Assembly: GCA_036435485.1 (NCBI GenBank)
Contig: CM071596.1
Coordinates: forward strand, 61,987,001-62,051,000
DNA length: 64,000 bases
Source of the DNA: Saposhnikovia divaricata
Lineage: Eukaryota; Streptophyta; Magnoliopsida; Apiales; Apiaceae
Direction of reading: 5' to 3'
In this document: in pieces, positions 10,280 through 22,766 of the stretch
How the letters are laid out: the number at the start of each line of letters is the position of its first letter
Position numbering within the stretch: the first letter of the stretch is position 1
Notes under the pieces: generated by a model
The model's input: the letters and a program-made list of their open reading frames with translations, nothing else
The model's database searches: none
What the model was told of the DNA's origin: nothing
Position numbers and translations under genes: made by a program

Positions 10280-13170
10280 TACAAATCATTACTTCTAACT
10301 ATCAAATTTTATCAACATGTTTGTAACCCTTTTTCTTGCTTCTGTTTACTTTTCATTCATATTTTGTTTAATTTTCAATGTACATGACTATGTGTGCGCT
10401 CCACTAACTTTTTGCAATTTTCATGTTGCTTTTTTTTTTTGTTGGTTTATAAGGCTTGAATTTACTGATTGAATATTTGTTTTCTTCATTTTTTATAAAT
10501 TTATGATTTTTTATGATTTTAATTATAATTATGCATTATTAGTAACCATTGGTTGTTATTTGATTTGGGTTTTGTAAGGAACTCTAGAATCGCTCGAATC
10601 CTATTTATCTATTTTTCTAGAGCTCCACTATCGTAAATATTTAAAATCAAAACTTCCTTCTTTAGGCCCTATTTCTTAAAAAAGAAATCAAAACTTCCTT
10701 TTTTAACATTAACATTAACATTAACATCTTCAAAATAGAAATGGTTTTCGAATTTGTAGCTTTATTGCGAGATTTTGATTTTTAATAGTTGTGATCATGA
10801 ATATTCTTTAATTTGTTGCAATGTTGCCTAATAGATTAACTTACTCTCTTTTCAAGTGCTCTAACTTTCTAAGAGGTTATGTCCAAAAATTCTAATATCC
10901 AATCAATTAGTCATCTCATTCAATGATTTTAGTTATAAATTTAAATTTATTAATTTAGAATTGAGATGTCACATTTTCGATTCTGGAATATGTGAAGATT
11001 AACTAACGTTTTCATAGCCTTTGACTTTAGGGGGGGCTTATAGTAATTCATAGAAAATTGGAAGGCATAAATGTAAAATGATATTAAATATAATGTGAAA
11101 TATAGCGATATTTTGGCTTTTACTAGTTCAACTTTGTGGTTGTGAACACCTTTCAATTTGTAGCGGTGTTGCCTAAATATAGCTTAGCAAACTCTCTTCT
11201 CGAGGGCTTCATTTTCAATATGATATGTCTAAGATTTATAATATCTACTAAGATAGTCATCCAATTCAATATTTTCAACTGTGAATTTAAATTCACTTTA
11301 TTCAGAATTGAGAATTTAAATTTGATTACTCGCTATAAACGTTTAAATAGTATATTTTATTACAAATAAGATTAATATATCAAATACCATTATAATACTA
11401 AAATATATACATTTATTATTCTTGTTATTCCCACGCTCAATCCCTAATCGCGAACCCATCGATTAGTTCCAGTTCTCGAATTTTATGAGTATTTCTCTAC
11501 CTAAAATATTATTCATATATTAATCTAAATATATGCACCAATATAAATTATTAATTTTGAAAGTTGATGACTATTATTAGTTTGCTGTAATTAATTACGT
11601 AATACTTAAGTAGATATTAAATATAAGATTATTAAATGATGTATATTAAATATATGAAGGGTTAAAATAGTAACTTTGCAAGTAATAAAATGTGACATAT
11701 TGTGGTATTATATATACAGTAGATAGATTATCCCTTTTACTCTCTTATATTATATAAATATAATAGGATATAATATGATAGGCGCCTGCTTCCTAAGATC
11801 TTTAACGTTTTTACTCTCTTATTATATTAATATAATAGGATATAATATGATATGAATCATATCATATTATATCTAACCTTGTTTTGTATAAATAAATGAA
11901 TCACAAAAATAAGGATTGTAAATTTGTAACCATAAATGAATCACAAAAATGTATTAGGGGCCCATGACATCTAACCCTGTTTTGCTAGTATTTCACTTCA
12001 CCAAATACAATTTTCACTCCATTTTAGAATCAAAAAGTAAAACTGATCGAACCAGATATCAACAATCAATTCAGTGGCATAATGAAAATTAAACATCACC
12101 CCACAAAGATAGAGAAAATAAGAATAAGAAACAAGAATTACTAGTTTACTACCATCATGCTCACTCAAGCTTGTAGTTTGCAGTATCATTAGAGAAAGAA
12201 TTTGATAATAGTGTGTATATCAACACATAACATAAAAGATTGGAACAGAAACATCATATTCATACTTTATTTAATCTTGTTATGTAGATTTCAATGCTAA
12301 ATCATATGTAGAAACATCATATTCATATGAAAACAGAAGTGAATTTAGAATCTTGACAAATACCTTAATATTAGGCTTTTAGCTATTGAACGGAGTCTTG
12401 TATATCACTCAGAGTCAGTTGTAGGGTATTTGTTTCCCCCCTTTTCTCTCAGTAGCAGGTTTTTGTTTCCCTCCTTTTCTCTCAAAGTGATAGGACCGAG
12501 TAGTGAATCTAGGGATTAATGAGAGGCTGAGATTGAATTCAATTTTTTTTTATATCTGGAGTCTCACTGACCCGATTTTGCAAAAACCGTTTAATCCAAC
12601 GAGTCACCAGAACCAGTTCGACTGCAAGCATTCAACGATTTCTCGGCCGATTTCTCGGCTGAACGGCCGAGTTTTAGAACATTGGATATGATGCCCGCTT
12701 CCTAACATTTTAAAAGTAAAACCGGTAATATGGGAGTAACTTAACAAAAACACTCTGAAGTCTCAGTCTCTAGTCTTCGTGTTCGAACAAACTCAGATGC
12801 TAAGTTCTTAGTATATTCTGTAACATAAAAATTTATATTCTATAACATAAAAATTAAATTTTATGGTATTTTTTGACACAATTCGTTTATCTACCATCTT
12901 CCTAGACATATATTTATTCTTTGTTAACTGTTTAAATTTAAATTGAAAATAATATTGTAAAAACAAGTATTAAGTCGCTGTCACCTAAAATTATTAGAAC
13001 ACAAATTTCAATTTTTTTAAAGAAAGTACAAATTTCATAATTCAAGCTAAATTAGTGGCTCATATTTTTTAACGAAAGAACAAATTTCATCATGACATAC
13101 CTGATCTAACGGTCCAAAAGATGAAAAATCAAAATTAGGCAGTTAGGCTCCACTGTTTTCTTAGCTCATA
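10277..13170. other. AT-rich intergenic stretch with local duplications
   Basis: No gene recognised. A roughly 43-base block rich in ATATAATAGGATATAATATG occurs at about 11736-11780 and again at 11812-11853, about 75 bases apart. A block around AAATGAATCACAAAAAT and ATCTAACCYTGTTTTG is also repeated between 11870 and 11985. At 12630-12690, CGGCCGA-rich sequence ending TTTTAGAACATTGG resembles the right end of the hAT MITE at 15326 and may be a relic of that family. Confidence 0.5.
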
Positions 13171-13482
13171 CTTCCTCTGTCCCATTCAATTCTATACACT
13201 TACTATTTTGGGGTGTCCCATCATTTCTATACATTCTAAAAACAGTAAAGTTTTAATAATAAAAAACACTATTACACACACTAACTTTCCTCTACTATCT
13301 CAAATCTATAATATAAAATACTATTACACCCACTACTTTCTTCCACTATCGCAAATTTATTATTAAATATTGATAGGTCCTGGTACTTTACCCACTTTTC
13401 ATCTAACTTTACTTATTTTTTTATATATTTTCTTGGCCTCCGTGTCCAAACCCAATGTATAGAAATCACTGGGACGAGGGAG
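13171..13482. mobile_element. Stowaway-like MITE, 312 bp
   Basis: TA (13169-13170) precedes CTTCCTCTGTCCC, and GGGACGAGGGAG precedes TA (13483-13484). Internal blocks such as CACTATTACACCCACTA also occur, reverse-complemented, in the MITE at 39922-40204, so the two belong to one family. No coding capacity. Confidence 0.8.
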
Positions 13483-13538
13483 TAATTTTATGTAGTAAAT
13501 TCAAATAATTGTGAATTTTCACCATTATCTATATATTA

Positions 13539-14766
13539 CTCCCTCCGTCCCAAATCTTTTGGCTTAGTTGCCATTTTAAGTTGTCCCAAAAAATTGTCTG
13601 AGTTTCCTCTTTTGTATATTTAATTCCAACAATACCCTTATCTAAATCTGCATTGATAATCTCATTTTGTTACTTATCCAGCTTAATGTTTAGAATTCCA
13701 ACAAAGCAATAAGTAGGGTTGTGAGTTTCCATGTTAACATTTATGTTGGCGGGATACAACATGAAATTTTTTTCATTTCCCTCCCATGAACAAACCTGAC
13801 TTATCGATCATCTTAAAACTAGTTTCTCTTTTTTTCTTTCTTCTAAAATTAAAAGTAAATTAAAATTTTCATGACTACAATTTTGTATTGTTTCTAAAAC
13901 TAATTTAAATTACTTACTTTCAACACTATTATAATAGTATGCATAAAAATTATTTTCCCTCTTTCAACACTATTATAATAGTATGCATAAAAATAACCTT
14001 TGTTCCAAAATTTTAAACAAAAATCACCCTTCTAAATTTTCCCTCTTTCTTTTTACTCTTAGATTGAAAAATAGCAACCTGAAAAAAAATTCAAGGGTAG
14101 GAATTATTTTACGGTATCTCATACATTTGTTGAAAAATAAAAAATTTACAATCACAACAAACAATTGTTGAAAAGTAAAAAAAAAAACAAGAAGAAGAAA
14201 AAATTACAATCACAACAAACATTTGTTGAAAAGAAAAAAAAAACTTACAATCACAACAAGTGATAAATACACTTAACATCTTCATGATAAATTGTTGTTT
14301 TTCAATGGACATATTTTCAAGTGGCTCTGGTTCATCTCATTGAGATTAAAAAAATTTTTTGTTTTGGGTTCATTGTTCTTTTCCATTTTTGATATCTGAG
14401 GTGATTCATTCAAATCAAAAAGGAATTTATTCTTAGGTTCCATTTGGAGTATGTATCAAAAGAAAAAAATAGTAGAGCTGATGAAAATATATGAAGTTTG
14501 AAAGTGGGTTTATATAGGCTAAGAAAGCAACCACCTGCATTTAAAATTTCCACTCTTTTTTATGAGTCAAATGAAAGTTCCTACGGATCATTTACTGGAA
14601 CAGTTGAATGTTGTTGAACGTTGTGAAAAAAGAGATATGCATTCATTAATAAAAATAAGTATTGTGACAAAAACAAAGGTTATTTTAGTCCAATTCTAGC
14701 TAAAGTAAAATTTTCTTAATATGTGTACAAAAGTCAAATCAGCCAAAAGATTTGGGACGGAGGGAG
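13539..14766. mobile_element. large non-autonomous Stowaway/mariner-like element, 1.23 kb
   Basis: Terminal inverted repeats of about 25 bases with no mismatch in the first 20 (CTCCCTCCGTCCCAAATCTT at the left) are flanked by TA on both sides (13537-13538, 14767-14768). There is no transposase. The interior carries a 34-base duplication (13918-13951 and 13961-13994, sharing TTCAACACTATTATAATAGT) and three tandem copies of a roughly 55-base unit with CACAACAAACAWTTGTTGAA (14121-14261). It is far longer than a usual Stowaway MITE (70-350 bp), so it may be a deleted mariner-like element or carry captured DNA. Confidence 0.8.
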
Positions 14767-15069
14767 TATCATTTATCAAACATGATCAGGTTTTCTAAAC
14801 ACTGTTTAAACTAAAATTTCTTCTATATCTTTTATTGTTTACACTTAAAATCCAATATATTATATCAATATAAGATCCATAATATTATTTTTTTTGTGAA
14901 GTACATAGATCTCGTTAAATAAATTAGAATTAGTTTATACAGAAGCATTTATCTTGATGTTTTATCAAATTTTAAGTATTTTTGAAAAGAGTAATAATTT
15001 TATAATATATATTTCGTAATATATTTTATTTTAGAATGCAAAACATGTGTGTACAATGTGTCGCAAGAC

Positions 15070-15326
15070 CATGGTTGTAAAAATCGGTAATCGGTATAAA
15101 TCGGTTGAGGTACCGATTTAAGATTAATTGGGTAATCGGGGATTAATCGGAAGAATTAATCGGATATTATAATAATATTTTAATATATTAGTCTAATTTA
15201 CAATTAAACATATCATTTTAAATAAATTTACAGGATTAATCGGATTTCAAAAATCGGATCGGTTGGTTACCTTACAGAGGATTAATCGGGGATTAATCGG
15301 TTAAATCGGGGATTTTTAGAACCATG
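15070..15326. mobile_element. hAT-type MITE, 257 bp
   Basis: The ends are inverted repeats, CATGGTTGTAAAAATC and its partner CATGGTTCTAAAAATC on the other strand (one mismatch in 16). An exact 8-bp target duplication, CGCAAGAC, lies at 15062-15069 and 15327-15334. The interior is filled with degenerate GGGGATTAATCGG motifs. An 8-bp target duplication is diagnostic of the hAT superfamily. No coding capacity. Confidence 0.88.
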
Positions 15327-15334
15327 CGCAAGAC

Positions 15335-15866
15335 ATATAATACTCCGATTAGTACTTCATTTAGAAATATTTTATTAAACTCAATTTTCCATAATTAACA
15401 TAGTAAATAAAATTAATCGAAGACATGTTTAGAAAATTTTTAAAATAAACATCATGTCTAACCAAGACTTTTCAATTTTTTTATTCAATGATTTTGAAAA
15501 TTCAAAATTTAATCTCAAATGATTTTCTAATCGAGATAATAACCAAAATATCCTATTTTCAAGAAGTATGGCCCCGAAGTATCCCCTAATGCTGTAAATC
15601 GTGTGCCGCAATAGATTTTTCAAAAAATCGCACCTATTGCGCAAATTCATCAACCGCATTAGAGCTGATACGTTGTACTGTGTTGCGTATTTTGCTTGAT
15701 GCTTAACACGGAATCCCGTATTATCCCCTTAATGCGTTACACGAAACGACGCATTAGCTGATTTGCTAGACGAAATTGCGTATCATCAGGGTGTTTAGGG
15801 CCAAAATTCTGAAATGAAGTAGGGAGACCCATGATGTATAGAAATTGGGCATTTTGGGCCATCACC
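15335..15866. other. unassigned stretch left of the copia element
   Basis: No gene seen. The part from 15575 to 15790 is less AT-rich and repeats short GCATTAG / TTGCG motifs in both orientations, so it may be a decayed repeat. Confidence 0.4.
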
Positions 15867-16124
15867 TATTAGTGACAGTACTATTATACAACAGTCAAAG
15901 TCAACAACAGTCAAAGAAGTCAAAGTTAAAGATATTGTACATACTTGATTTATTTGTATTAGTAATGAGTAGAGAATAGTTAGTTAGTTCCCGCCAAGAA
16001 GTTAGTTAGAATCTCTAGCTTGTTTCTCTTGTATATAGACTGTAACATTCATTCTGTAAATAACAATTTTTATTCTTCAAGTTTTTACATAACAAAGATG
16101 AGTGTTCTTTCATGGAAACTTTCA
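15867..16124 (+). repeat. 5' LTR of the copia element, 258 bp
   Basis: It begins TATTAGTGACAG (TA rather than the usual TG) and ends GGAAACTTTCA directly before the primer site. It carries an extra TTAG copy compared with the 3' LTR. Confidence 0.92.
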
Positions 16125-16136
16125 TGGTATCAGAGC
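16125..16136 (+). other. copia primer-binding site
   Basis: TGGTATCAGAGC abuts the 5' LTR end. It matches the initiator Met-tRNA priming site of Ty1/copia elements. Confidence 0.93.
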
Positions 16137-16560
16137 TGATATAGCTATGGCGTACTGATCTTCCGCATTTCGTATCTTCGTTGATGTGATTTTCTTCTTC
16201 GAACGATCTCCATTGTCGTCTTCTTCGTTTCTTCTGTGTTCATAACAGGTTTTTCTGAACATTTTCTGTAGATTGAGTCTCTTTTATACACTTCTTTTAA
16301 TCAACTGATCAAAATAGTTATTTTGTTTCAGTTCTTTCACTGAAATTCTGATTGGTTGATCTGAAATTTATCGAATACTTAGATTTTCGTTCTGAAATCT
16401 GTTGATCTTGCTTTGTTGAGTATTTTTCTGCATAATTCTCGAATTCTTGGAACTCTTTACATCTGATCACAGTATAATCCCTTGATAATTGCTTCTTGCG
16501 CACCAATTGTTTGTTGAAATTACTCTTTGACAATTTTGATATCTGAACATTACTTTTATC

Positions 16561-17460
16561 ATGACGACTGTTCCTACTACTAATAATCATGATTCGTCTA
16601 GTGTGTATTACATACATCCGTCTGATGCTTCTTCAACACAATTAGTTTCTGTTAAGTTTGATGGAAATGGATTCAATAACTGGAAACGATCGATGTTACT
16701 GACTTTATCAGCTAAAAATAAGATCGATTTTGTTGACGTAACTATATCTAAACCTGAGAAAACATCACCTGAGTATAAGTTTTGGTCACGATGCAATGAT
16801 TTGGTGATCTCTTGGATCATATTCAATCTTGATGCAACGATTGCAAAAAGTGTTCTGTTCTTGCCTACTGCTAGAGAAATTTGGTCTGATTTAGAAGAAC
16901 GTTATGGATATGCTTTCATGACACAAGTTTACTCTTTGGAACAAAAGTTTTCTGAAATTGTGCAAGGTTCTCAGACTATTTCAGAATTCTTTACTGCAAT
17001 CAAAACTCTTTGGGATGGTATTGCAGATGCTAATCCATTGCCACACTGTACTTGTAAAAAATGCACTTGTAATCTGACTCAAAGGATTCAAGATAGGCAA
17101 CAAGATCAGAAATTACTTCAGTTTATGACGAAATTGAATGAGAATTTTGTTGCGGTCAGAGCAAATGTTTTGATGATGCATCCTCTGCCTAACATTTCAA
17201 CTGCTTACAGGCTATTTGCTCAAGAGGAAAGTCATAAAGAACTTTCTCAAACTTCAGACTGAGTCTGTGGCAATGATTCAATGATTTCCAAATCAACTTT
17301 TTCTGGAAATAATAAGAAATTTGGTACTAAACCAGGCTCCAATTATTATTGTACTCATTGCAAAGTACCTTGACACAGTATTGATAGATGCTTTAAGATT
17401 CATGGCTTTCCTGCCAACTTCAAAGGCAACAGAGAACCTAGAATGGCTGCTCTTGTTTAG
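16561..17460 (+). pseudogene. copia gag with interrupted zinc knuckle
   Basis: The ATG at 16561 opens a 233-codon frame to a TGA at 17260-17262. Residues 20-60 (LVSVKFDGNGFNNWKRSM, then LSAKNK) and 95-150 match plant copia gag. A Cys-rich CTCKKCTC segment lies near residue 160. Beyond the stop the same frame continues with a CCHC-like knuckle, YYCTHCKV ... DRCFKIHGFP, broken by a second TGA at 17371-17373, and ends at a TAG at 17458-17460. Gag would form the virus-like particle; three in-frame stops make this copy unable to give full-length Gag. Confidence 0.88.
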
Positions 17461-17553
17461 AATTGTTCATAATCATCTTTAGTTTTTGATAATAAGGATG
17501 ATACTTCTTTCAATTCTTCTAACAACATTTTTCTGGAACAGTATACTCAACTG

Positions 17554-20500
17554 ATGGATATTTTTAATAAACAGTTAATTTCTGAAGCTCAAAATGTTGA
17601 TTCATCTACAGAATCTGGTTCTCATACTGCTCTTCTTACAGTTAAGGCCTGTTTACACTCTTGTTCTAAGTCAGACTGGATTCTTGATAGTGGGGCTACA
17701 GACCATATCACAAATGATTTAAATGATTTCTGTACATATACTGCTATTCATGAAAATGATAATACAATAACTATTCACAATGGATATCAAGTGCAAGTCA
17801 CACATGTTGGTGATGTTCTTTACATGATAATATCTTACTCAAGAATTTCCTACTTGTTCCCAGTTTTCATTTCAAACTCATATCAACTCACAAATTGTGT
17901 CTTGATTTTAATTACCATATAATATTCCAGTCTAATTGTTGTCTCATACATGCAAGACCATTCTCAGAAAGGTCCTCCAACTCTTCTTGGTAAATTGATC
18001 AATGGTTTGTACACTGTGAACAAAGATGTTCTGAAGTAATTTGCTGTACCTTCTTCTGTTTCTTCATCTTCTATTCAGGCTTGTCTCAGTTCTTCTGCTA
18101 CCAACTCCACTAATCTCCTGCATATGAGATTAGGTCATTTACCTTTTTCTCAGATGCAATTGCTTGTATCTTCTTGTGATGTAAAATCTTTTAGTACTGA
18201 TCATATTTGTCAAGTATGTCCATTAGCTAAAAAGACTAGAAATTCTTTTCCTGTAAGTAGTATCAAAACTACAGCTATTTTCAATTACTTCATCTTGATG
18301 TTTGGGGACCTTATAAGGTCAAAACTCATACTGGTTGTAATCAATTTCTTACAATTGTTGATGATTTCAGTCGATTTATTTGGGTTCATCTCATCAAACA
18401 TAAATCTGATGTTCCAGTTGTGTTTGCAATTTTTTTGTCCTATGTTAAGAATCAATTTCATGCTAGTGTTGTTTGTGTGAGATATGACAATGCTTTAGAA
18501 CTGACTACTGGCAAAATGAAAAATCTATTTCTAAAAGAGGGCATTATCAATCAAATGACATGTGCTTATTATCCACAACAGAATGGAGTTGTGGAGAGAA
18601 AGCACAAACATTTGTTAGAGACTGCTAGGGCTCTATATATTCAATCTAAAATACCTGCTAGATTCTGGGGTGACTGTATTCTTTGTGCTACTTATTTGAT
18701 CAATAGAATGCCATCGAAGAGTATTGATTTTCATACTCTTTATTATAGACTTTTTGGTTCTCATCCTTCTTTATCTAACCTGAGGTGCTTTGGATGTCTA
18801 TGCTATATTCTACTTCTAAGGTTCATAGATCCAAATTTGATAATAGAGCTTCACCTACAGTTTTTCTAGGATATCCTGTACATCAAAAAGAGTATATGGT
18901 TCTTGATCTTCTTACTAATGCTGTCACAGTATCTAGAGATATAATGTTTTATGAAAATCATTTTCCATTTCACATACTCAATTCTTCTCAAAATAACCCA
19001 TATGCTACTTCAATTTTCTTACTAACTGTGACAAATTCTTCAGCACCTTATGATGATTTTGATTTACCTAATACTTCAAATACATCAAAATCACATACAT
19101 CTAATACTGATAATACTTCAAATACTTCAAATTTACAAACTGATTCATCCTTAGATTCACAGTCTTCTGCTTCTCCTTTCAGTGATTCTACATCTCAATC
19201 AATAGGTTTACCTCATTCTGAGAATCATGATGATTCAATTTCTGTACCTATTAGGCAGTCTACTAGAACAAGAAATCCTCCTGTATATTTGAATGATTAT
19301 CAGTGTCATTACAGTCAAAGCACTCATTCTCAGTCACATTGGTGTAACCTTGTTTCTGGTAATCAATTACCTTCTAGTCATTCTACTTTTGTCAAAAATT
19401 CTGATAATATTACAGAACCTTCTTCATATTTAGAAGCTTTTAGAAATCCTCTTTGGGTAGAAGCAATGCAAAAAGAAATTCAGACCTTGCAACTCAATAA
19501 TACTTGGACTCTAACTGATTTACCAAAGGGCAAGAAAGCTATTAGTTGTAGATGGGTTTATAAAGTCAAATTGAACCCTGATGGATCATTGGAAAGGTGA
19601 AGGCAAGATTGGTAGCCAAAGGGTTTACACAGAAATATGGTATTGATTACCAAGAGACCTTTTCTCCAGTTATTAAAATGAATACAGTTATATGTTTGGT
19701 TGCTCTAGCTGCTCATAAGAATTGGAAACTTTTTTAGCTAGATGTAAATAATGCTTTTCTTCATGGCACTCTTAAAGAGGAAGTTTATATGAAAGTGCCT
19801 GAGGGTATAGCTCATTTACCATATCAGGTTTACAAGTTAAATAAGTCCATTTATGGCCTTAAACAGGCTTCTAGAGAATGGAATGAGACTTTGGTTGATG
19901 AACTTTTGCATCAGGGGTTTTCTCAGTCAAAACTTGATTACAGCTTGTTTATTTGCAAGGATCAGTCTGACATTACTATTGTAGTTGTGTATGTAGATGA
20001 CATCCTTGTCACTGGTAGTAATATTTCCAAGATAGAGGCTCTTAAACAACATTTGCATTCAGTTTTCACTATCAAAGATCTTGGAGTCTTACACTACTTT
20101 CTTGGTATTGAAGTTTCATACCTTGCAAAAGGAATAGTTCTTAGTCAAACAAAATATACAAAGGAAATTTTAAAGTCAGTTGATGCAGATTTATCAAGGA
20201 AAGCTTTAACTCCATTACCTATCAATGTTAAACTTTCAGCTTATGATGGAGATTTCTTTGAGAATGCAGAATTATATAGGTCCTTAGTTGGAAAATTGAA
20301 TTTTCTAACTAATACTAGGCCTGATTTGAGCTATACAGTTCAACTTTTGAGTCAATTCTTGCAAAATCCCAAGGTTCTTCACTATGAAGCTCTTATACAT
20401 ACATTGAGATATCTTAATACTACTATTGGTCAAGGTATTCTTTTAAAAGCTTCAGATTCTCTGACCTTACAAGATTTTCAGATTCAGACTGGGCTTCATG

Positions 20501-20947
20501 TCCAGATTCTAGGAAATCTGTTTCAGGATATGTATGGTTGCTGGGAAATTCTCCAATAACTTGGAAATCTAAGAAACAGACTATTGTTTCCAGGTCTTCC
20601 TCAGAAGCTGAATACAGAGCAATGGCTTCTGCTGCTTCTGAGGTAGTTTGGACTGTCAGGCTTCTAGAAGAACCAGGTATAACTGGTTTGAAACCAATTC
20701 AGCTTCACTGTGATAATCAATTTGCACTTCATATAGCTAAGAATCCAGTATTTCATGAAAGAACAAAACACATAGAGATTGATTGTCATTTTACTAAAGA
20801 CAAAGTTCTGGAAGGGCTTCTTCAATTGACCTATTTACCTACTCAGAATCAGTTGGCAAATGTTCTTACAAAGATATTACCTTCTCCACATTTTTCAGAG
20901 TTAATGTCCAAGTTGGGTTTGGTTCATTCTTCTCCACCTCCCAACTT
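17554..20947 (+). pseudogene. copia pol: protease, integrase, reverse transcriptase, RNase H
   Basis: Protease: WILDSGATDH near 17675-17705 with the catalytic Asp. Integrase: an HHCC-like zinc domain (LRLGHLPF-type, then HICQVC, 18124-18220), then catalytic core pieces in shifting frames (DDFSRF near 18360; RYDNALE and the YYPQQNGVVERKH block at 18480-18600). RT: 19540-20300 with YVDD intact at 19990-20001; an in-frame TAG at 19735-19737 sits just before the first RT Asp (LDVNNAF). RNase H: RSSSEAEYRAM, HCDNQFALH and HFTKDK at 20590-20800. At least four frame changes (near 17830, 18280, 18800 and 19597) and one more near 20480 break it. Confidence 0.9.
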
Positions 20948-20955
20948 GAGGGGGG
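20948..20955 (+). other. copia polypurine tract
   Basis: GAGGGGGG directly before the 3' LTR, the plus-strand primer of reverse transcription. Confidence 0.85.
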
Positions 20956-21209
20956 TATTAGTGACAGTACTATTATACAACAGTCAAAATCAACAACAGT
21001 CAAAGAAGTCAAAGTTAAAAATATTGTACATGCTTGATTTATTTGTATTAGTAATGAGTAGAGAATAGTTAGTTCCCGTCGAGAAGTTAGTTAGAATCTC
21101 TAGCTTGTTTCTCTTGTATATAGACTGTAACATTCATTTTGTAAATAACAAATTTTATTCTTCAAGTTTTTACATAACAAAAATGAGTGTTCTTTCATGG
21201 AAACTTTCA
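20956..21209 (+). repeat. 3' LTR of the copia element, 254 bp
   Basis: Same ends as the 5' LTR, with 8 substitutions and a 4-base deletion relative to it. Confidence 0.92.
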
Positions 21210-21212
21210 CCC

Positions 21213-21575
21213 ATTGTAATCTAACTAATTTTGTTCAACTTTTTAATACTATAAAAATCTTTAAAGTTTAAGATAGTATTTCATAATTTTAAGTGTAATA
21301 GTGTAATCAATTAGCTTTTCATATTTTGTTATCGAGTTCAAGTTTTTTTGTCAACTCCAGTCGAGTTCCAAATTTTTCGATTTTGAAAATTAAGTTTTAA
21401 TTGGACCCCTTTAATCCAATATTAAAATTTGTAATTCACTATATTATTTTAAAAAATATTATCAACGAAGTTCAAGTCGAATTTGATTGAAGTCTAAGTT
21501 CAGATTTTTGGAAAAAATCAAATATTTTAATGCAATCCAACTTGTTTTTAAACTTGAAACCGAATTCGAGCTAAA
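21213..21575. repeat. dispersed non-coding repeat, copy B
   Basis: Homologous along its length to 4806-5184. It starts three bases after the copia 3' LTR, and no matching sequence lies left of the copia, so the element sits at the repeat's edge or a rearrangement removed part of it. Confidence 0.65.
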
Positions 21576-21931
21576 TTAAAAATTAAATTTATTAAATCAA
21601 ATTTGATTATTCAAATCTTAGCTCTAAAGCCGATTATCGGTTAATGATTATCGATTAATATTCAAATAAAAATTATAATCAATTACATTTCATATTAAAA
21701 CAAGATTTGAAAGAGGACAACTGCTTACACAAATAAATCAAGTAGCCTAATTTAAGCATATAAATCACAATTGTCAAACTGGCTGTTGCATCATGTATTC
21801 TTTCACCCTTTCCCAATCTCCACTAACATTATTACTACAATGACCGGGCGGGAATTAACACAATTTAATTTCAAAATAAAGACGCACAAAACCAAACCAA
21901 ATAGAATTGCAAAGATAATAAAGTAAAGTTA

Positions 21932-22094
21932 AATCTCGATAAATGAATATGTTCGGAATTGGAAAATTTTATTCATTAATTGAAATTATTCATTTATCGA
22001 GATTAAAAATACACTATTTCTATTATGTCGGGAATGAAAAAAATTATTTATTTAATGAAATTATTCTTTTCTCAAATATTCATTTATCGAGATT
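21932..22094. mobile_element. small inverted-repeat element (MITE-like)
   Basis: AATCTCGATAAATGAATAT at the left end is matched by its reverse complement at 22076-22094. The same end is also repeated internally at about 21986-22003, followed by a partial duplicate arm. It is 163 bp with no coding capacity. The target duplication is unclear (TTA / CTT flanks). Confidence 0.6.
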
Positions 22095-22189
22095 CTTACT
22101 GTACAATAAATACTCATTCTGAAAAGTGTAGTTAAACTGCAACACACACAAGTATTAATAAAAGGCAAGCAAAGCAAGCCTCATAATAA

Positions 22190-22516
22190 TTCTATTCTTG
22201 CACAGACACAGTTCACAAGCACTGCCCACATGCTCCTCCAGCTCCCCCCACCACTTTCTTACATTTGAAAATCAAACCCAAACCCCCCCCCCCCCTTACT
22301 TATCTGTACCCTCTTGTGGGTTCTGTTTTTTCACTGACACCTCCACAGATCTTCACACCCCTACTTTATTCACTTTATTTATTTTCATTTAAAAATTGCT
22401 TCATCAATGTTCTTGATTTTATTTTAAATCTGAAAAAGCTCCAACCCCATGTTAAAATACATTAATCTTGGGTTTCTCATTTGATTTCTTGGCCTTTTCT
22501 GCTCTTCAGTCAAAAG
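22190..22516 (+). other. probable 5'UTR exon of the FPP gene
   Basis: A CT- and C-rich stretch (including a C-run near 22286-22297) ends at CAAAAG^GTATAT (22517). A matching acceptor TTTGCAG^GTTG at 23352 is followed by the start codon 45 bases later. The transcription start is not determined; I place it loosely after the purine-rich sequence near 22150-22190. A leader intron of 836 bases is inferred, not proven. Confidence 0.5.
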
Positions 22517-22766
22517 GTATATTGATTTTATTCTTCAATGTTTTGGATTTTTTGTAACTGTTTTGTTTTCTTGTTTTTTTTTAAAAATATTCTTTTGTGT
22601 GTGTATATTTATGGTAAGTGTTACTGTTTGTTTCTTTGGTCTTTTAAATTTTGTTTGAAAGTTGTGATGTTGATTGGGAGCTGAGATGTTGGTTTCCTGA
22701 ATTGGGTATTGTTAGTTCTTGAAATTTTTATCTAAAAAAGAATGTTTTATTTACATACTTTCTTTG

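Larger units (their letters stand above)
15867..21209 (+). mobile_element. complete but mutated Ty1/copia LTR retrotransposon, 5.34 kb
   Basis: Order: 5' LTR (15867-16124), primer site, gag, protease, integrase, RT, RNase H, polypurine tract, 3' LTR (20956-21209). The protease-integrase-RT-RNase H order is that of Ty1/copia. The LTRs differ by 8 substitutions and one 4-base indel over about 254 aligned bases (hand count, about 3%), so insertion is fairly recent. Stops and frameshifts occur throughout, so this copy is defective. The 5-base flanks (TCACC left, CCCAT right) do not match, so no target duplication is visible. Confidence 0.93.

Noticed and set aside
10115..10387. 90-codon open frame of mostly Tyr-Ile
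   Set aside because: It is a translation through the (TA)n microsatellite; same for the frames at 30299-30544 and 42435-42641.
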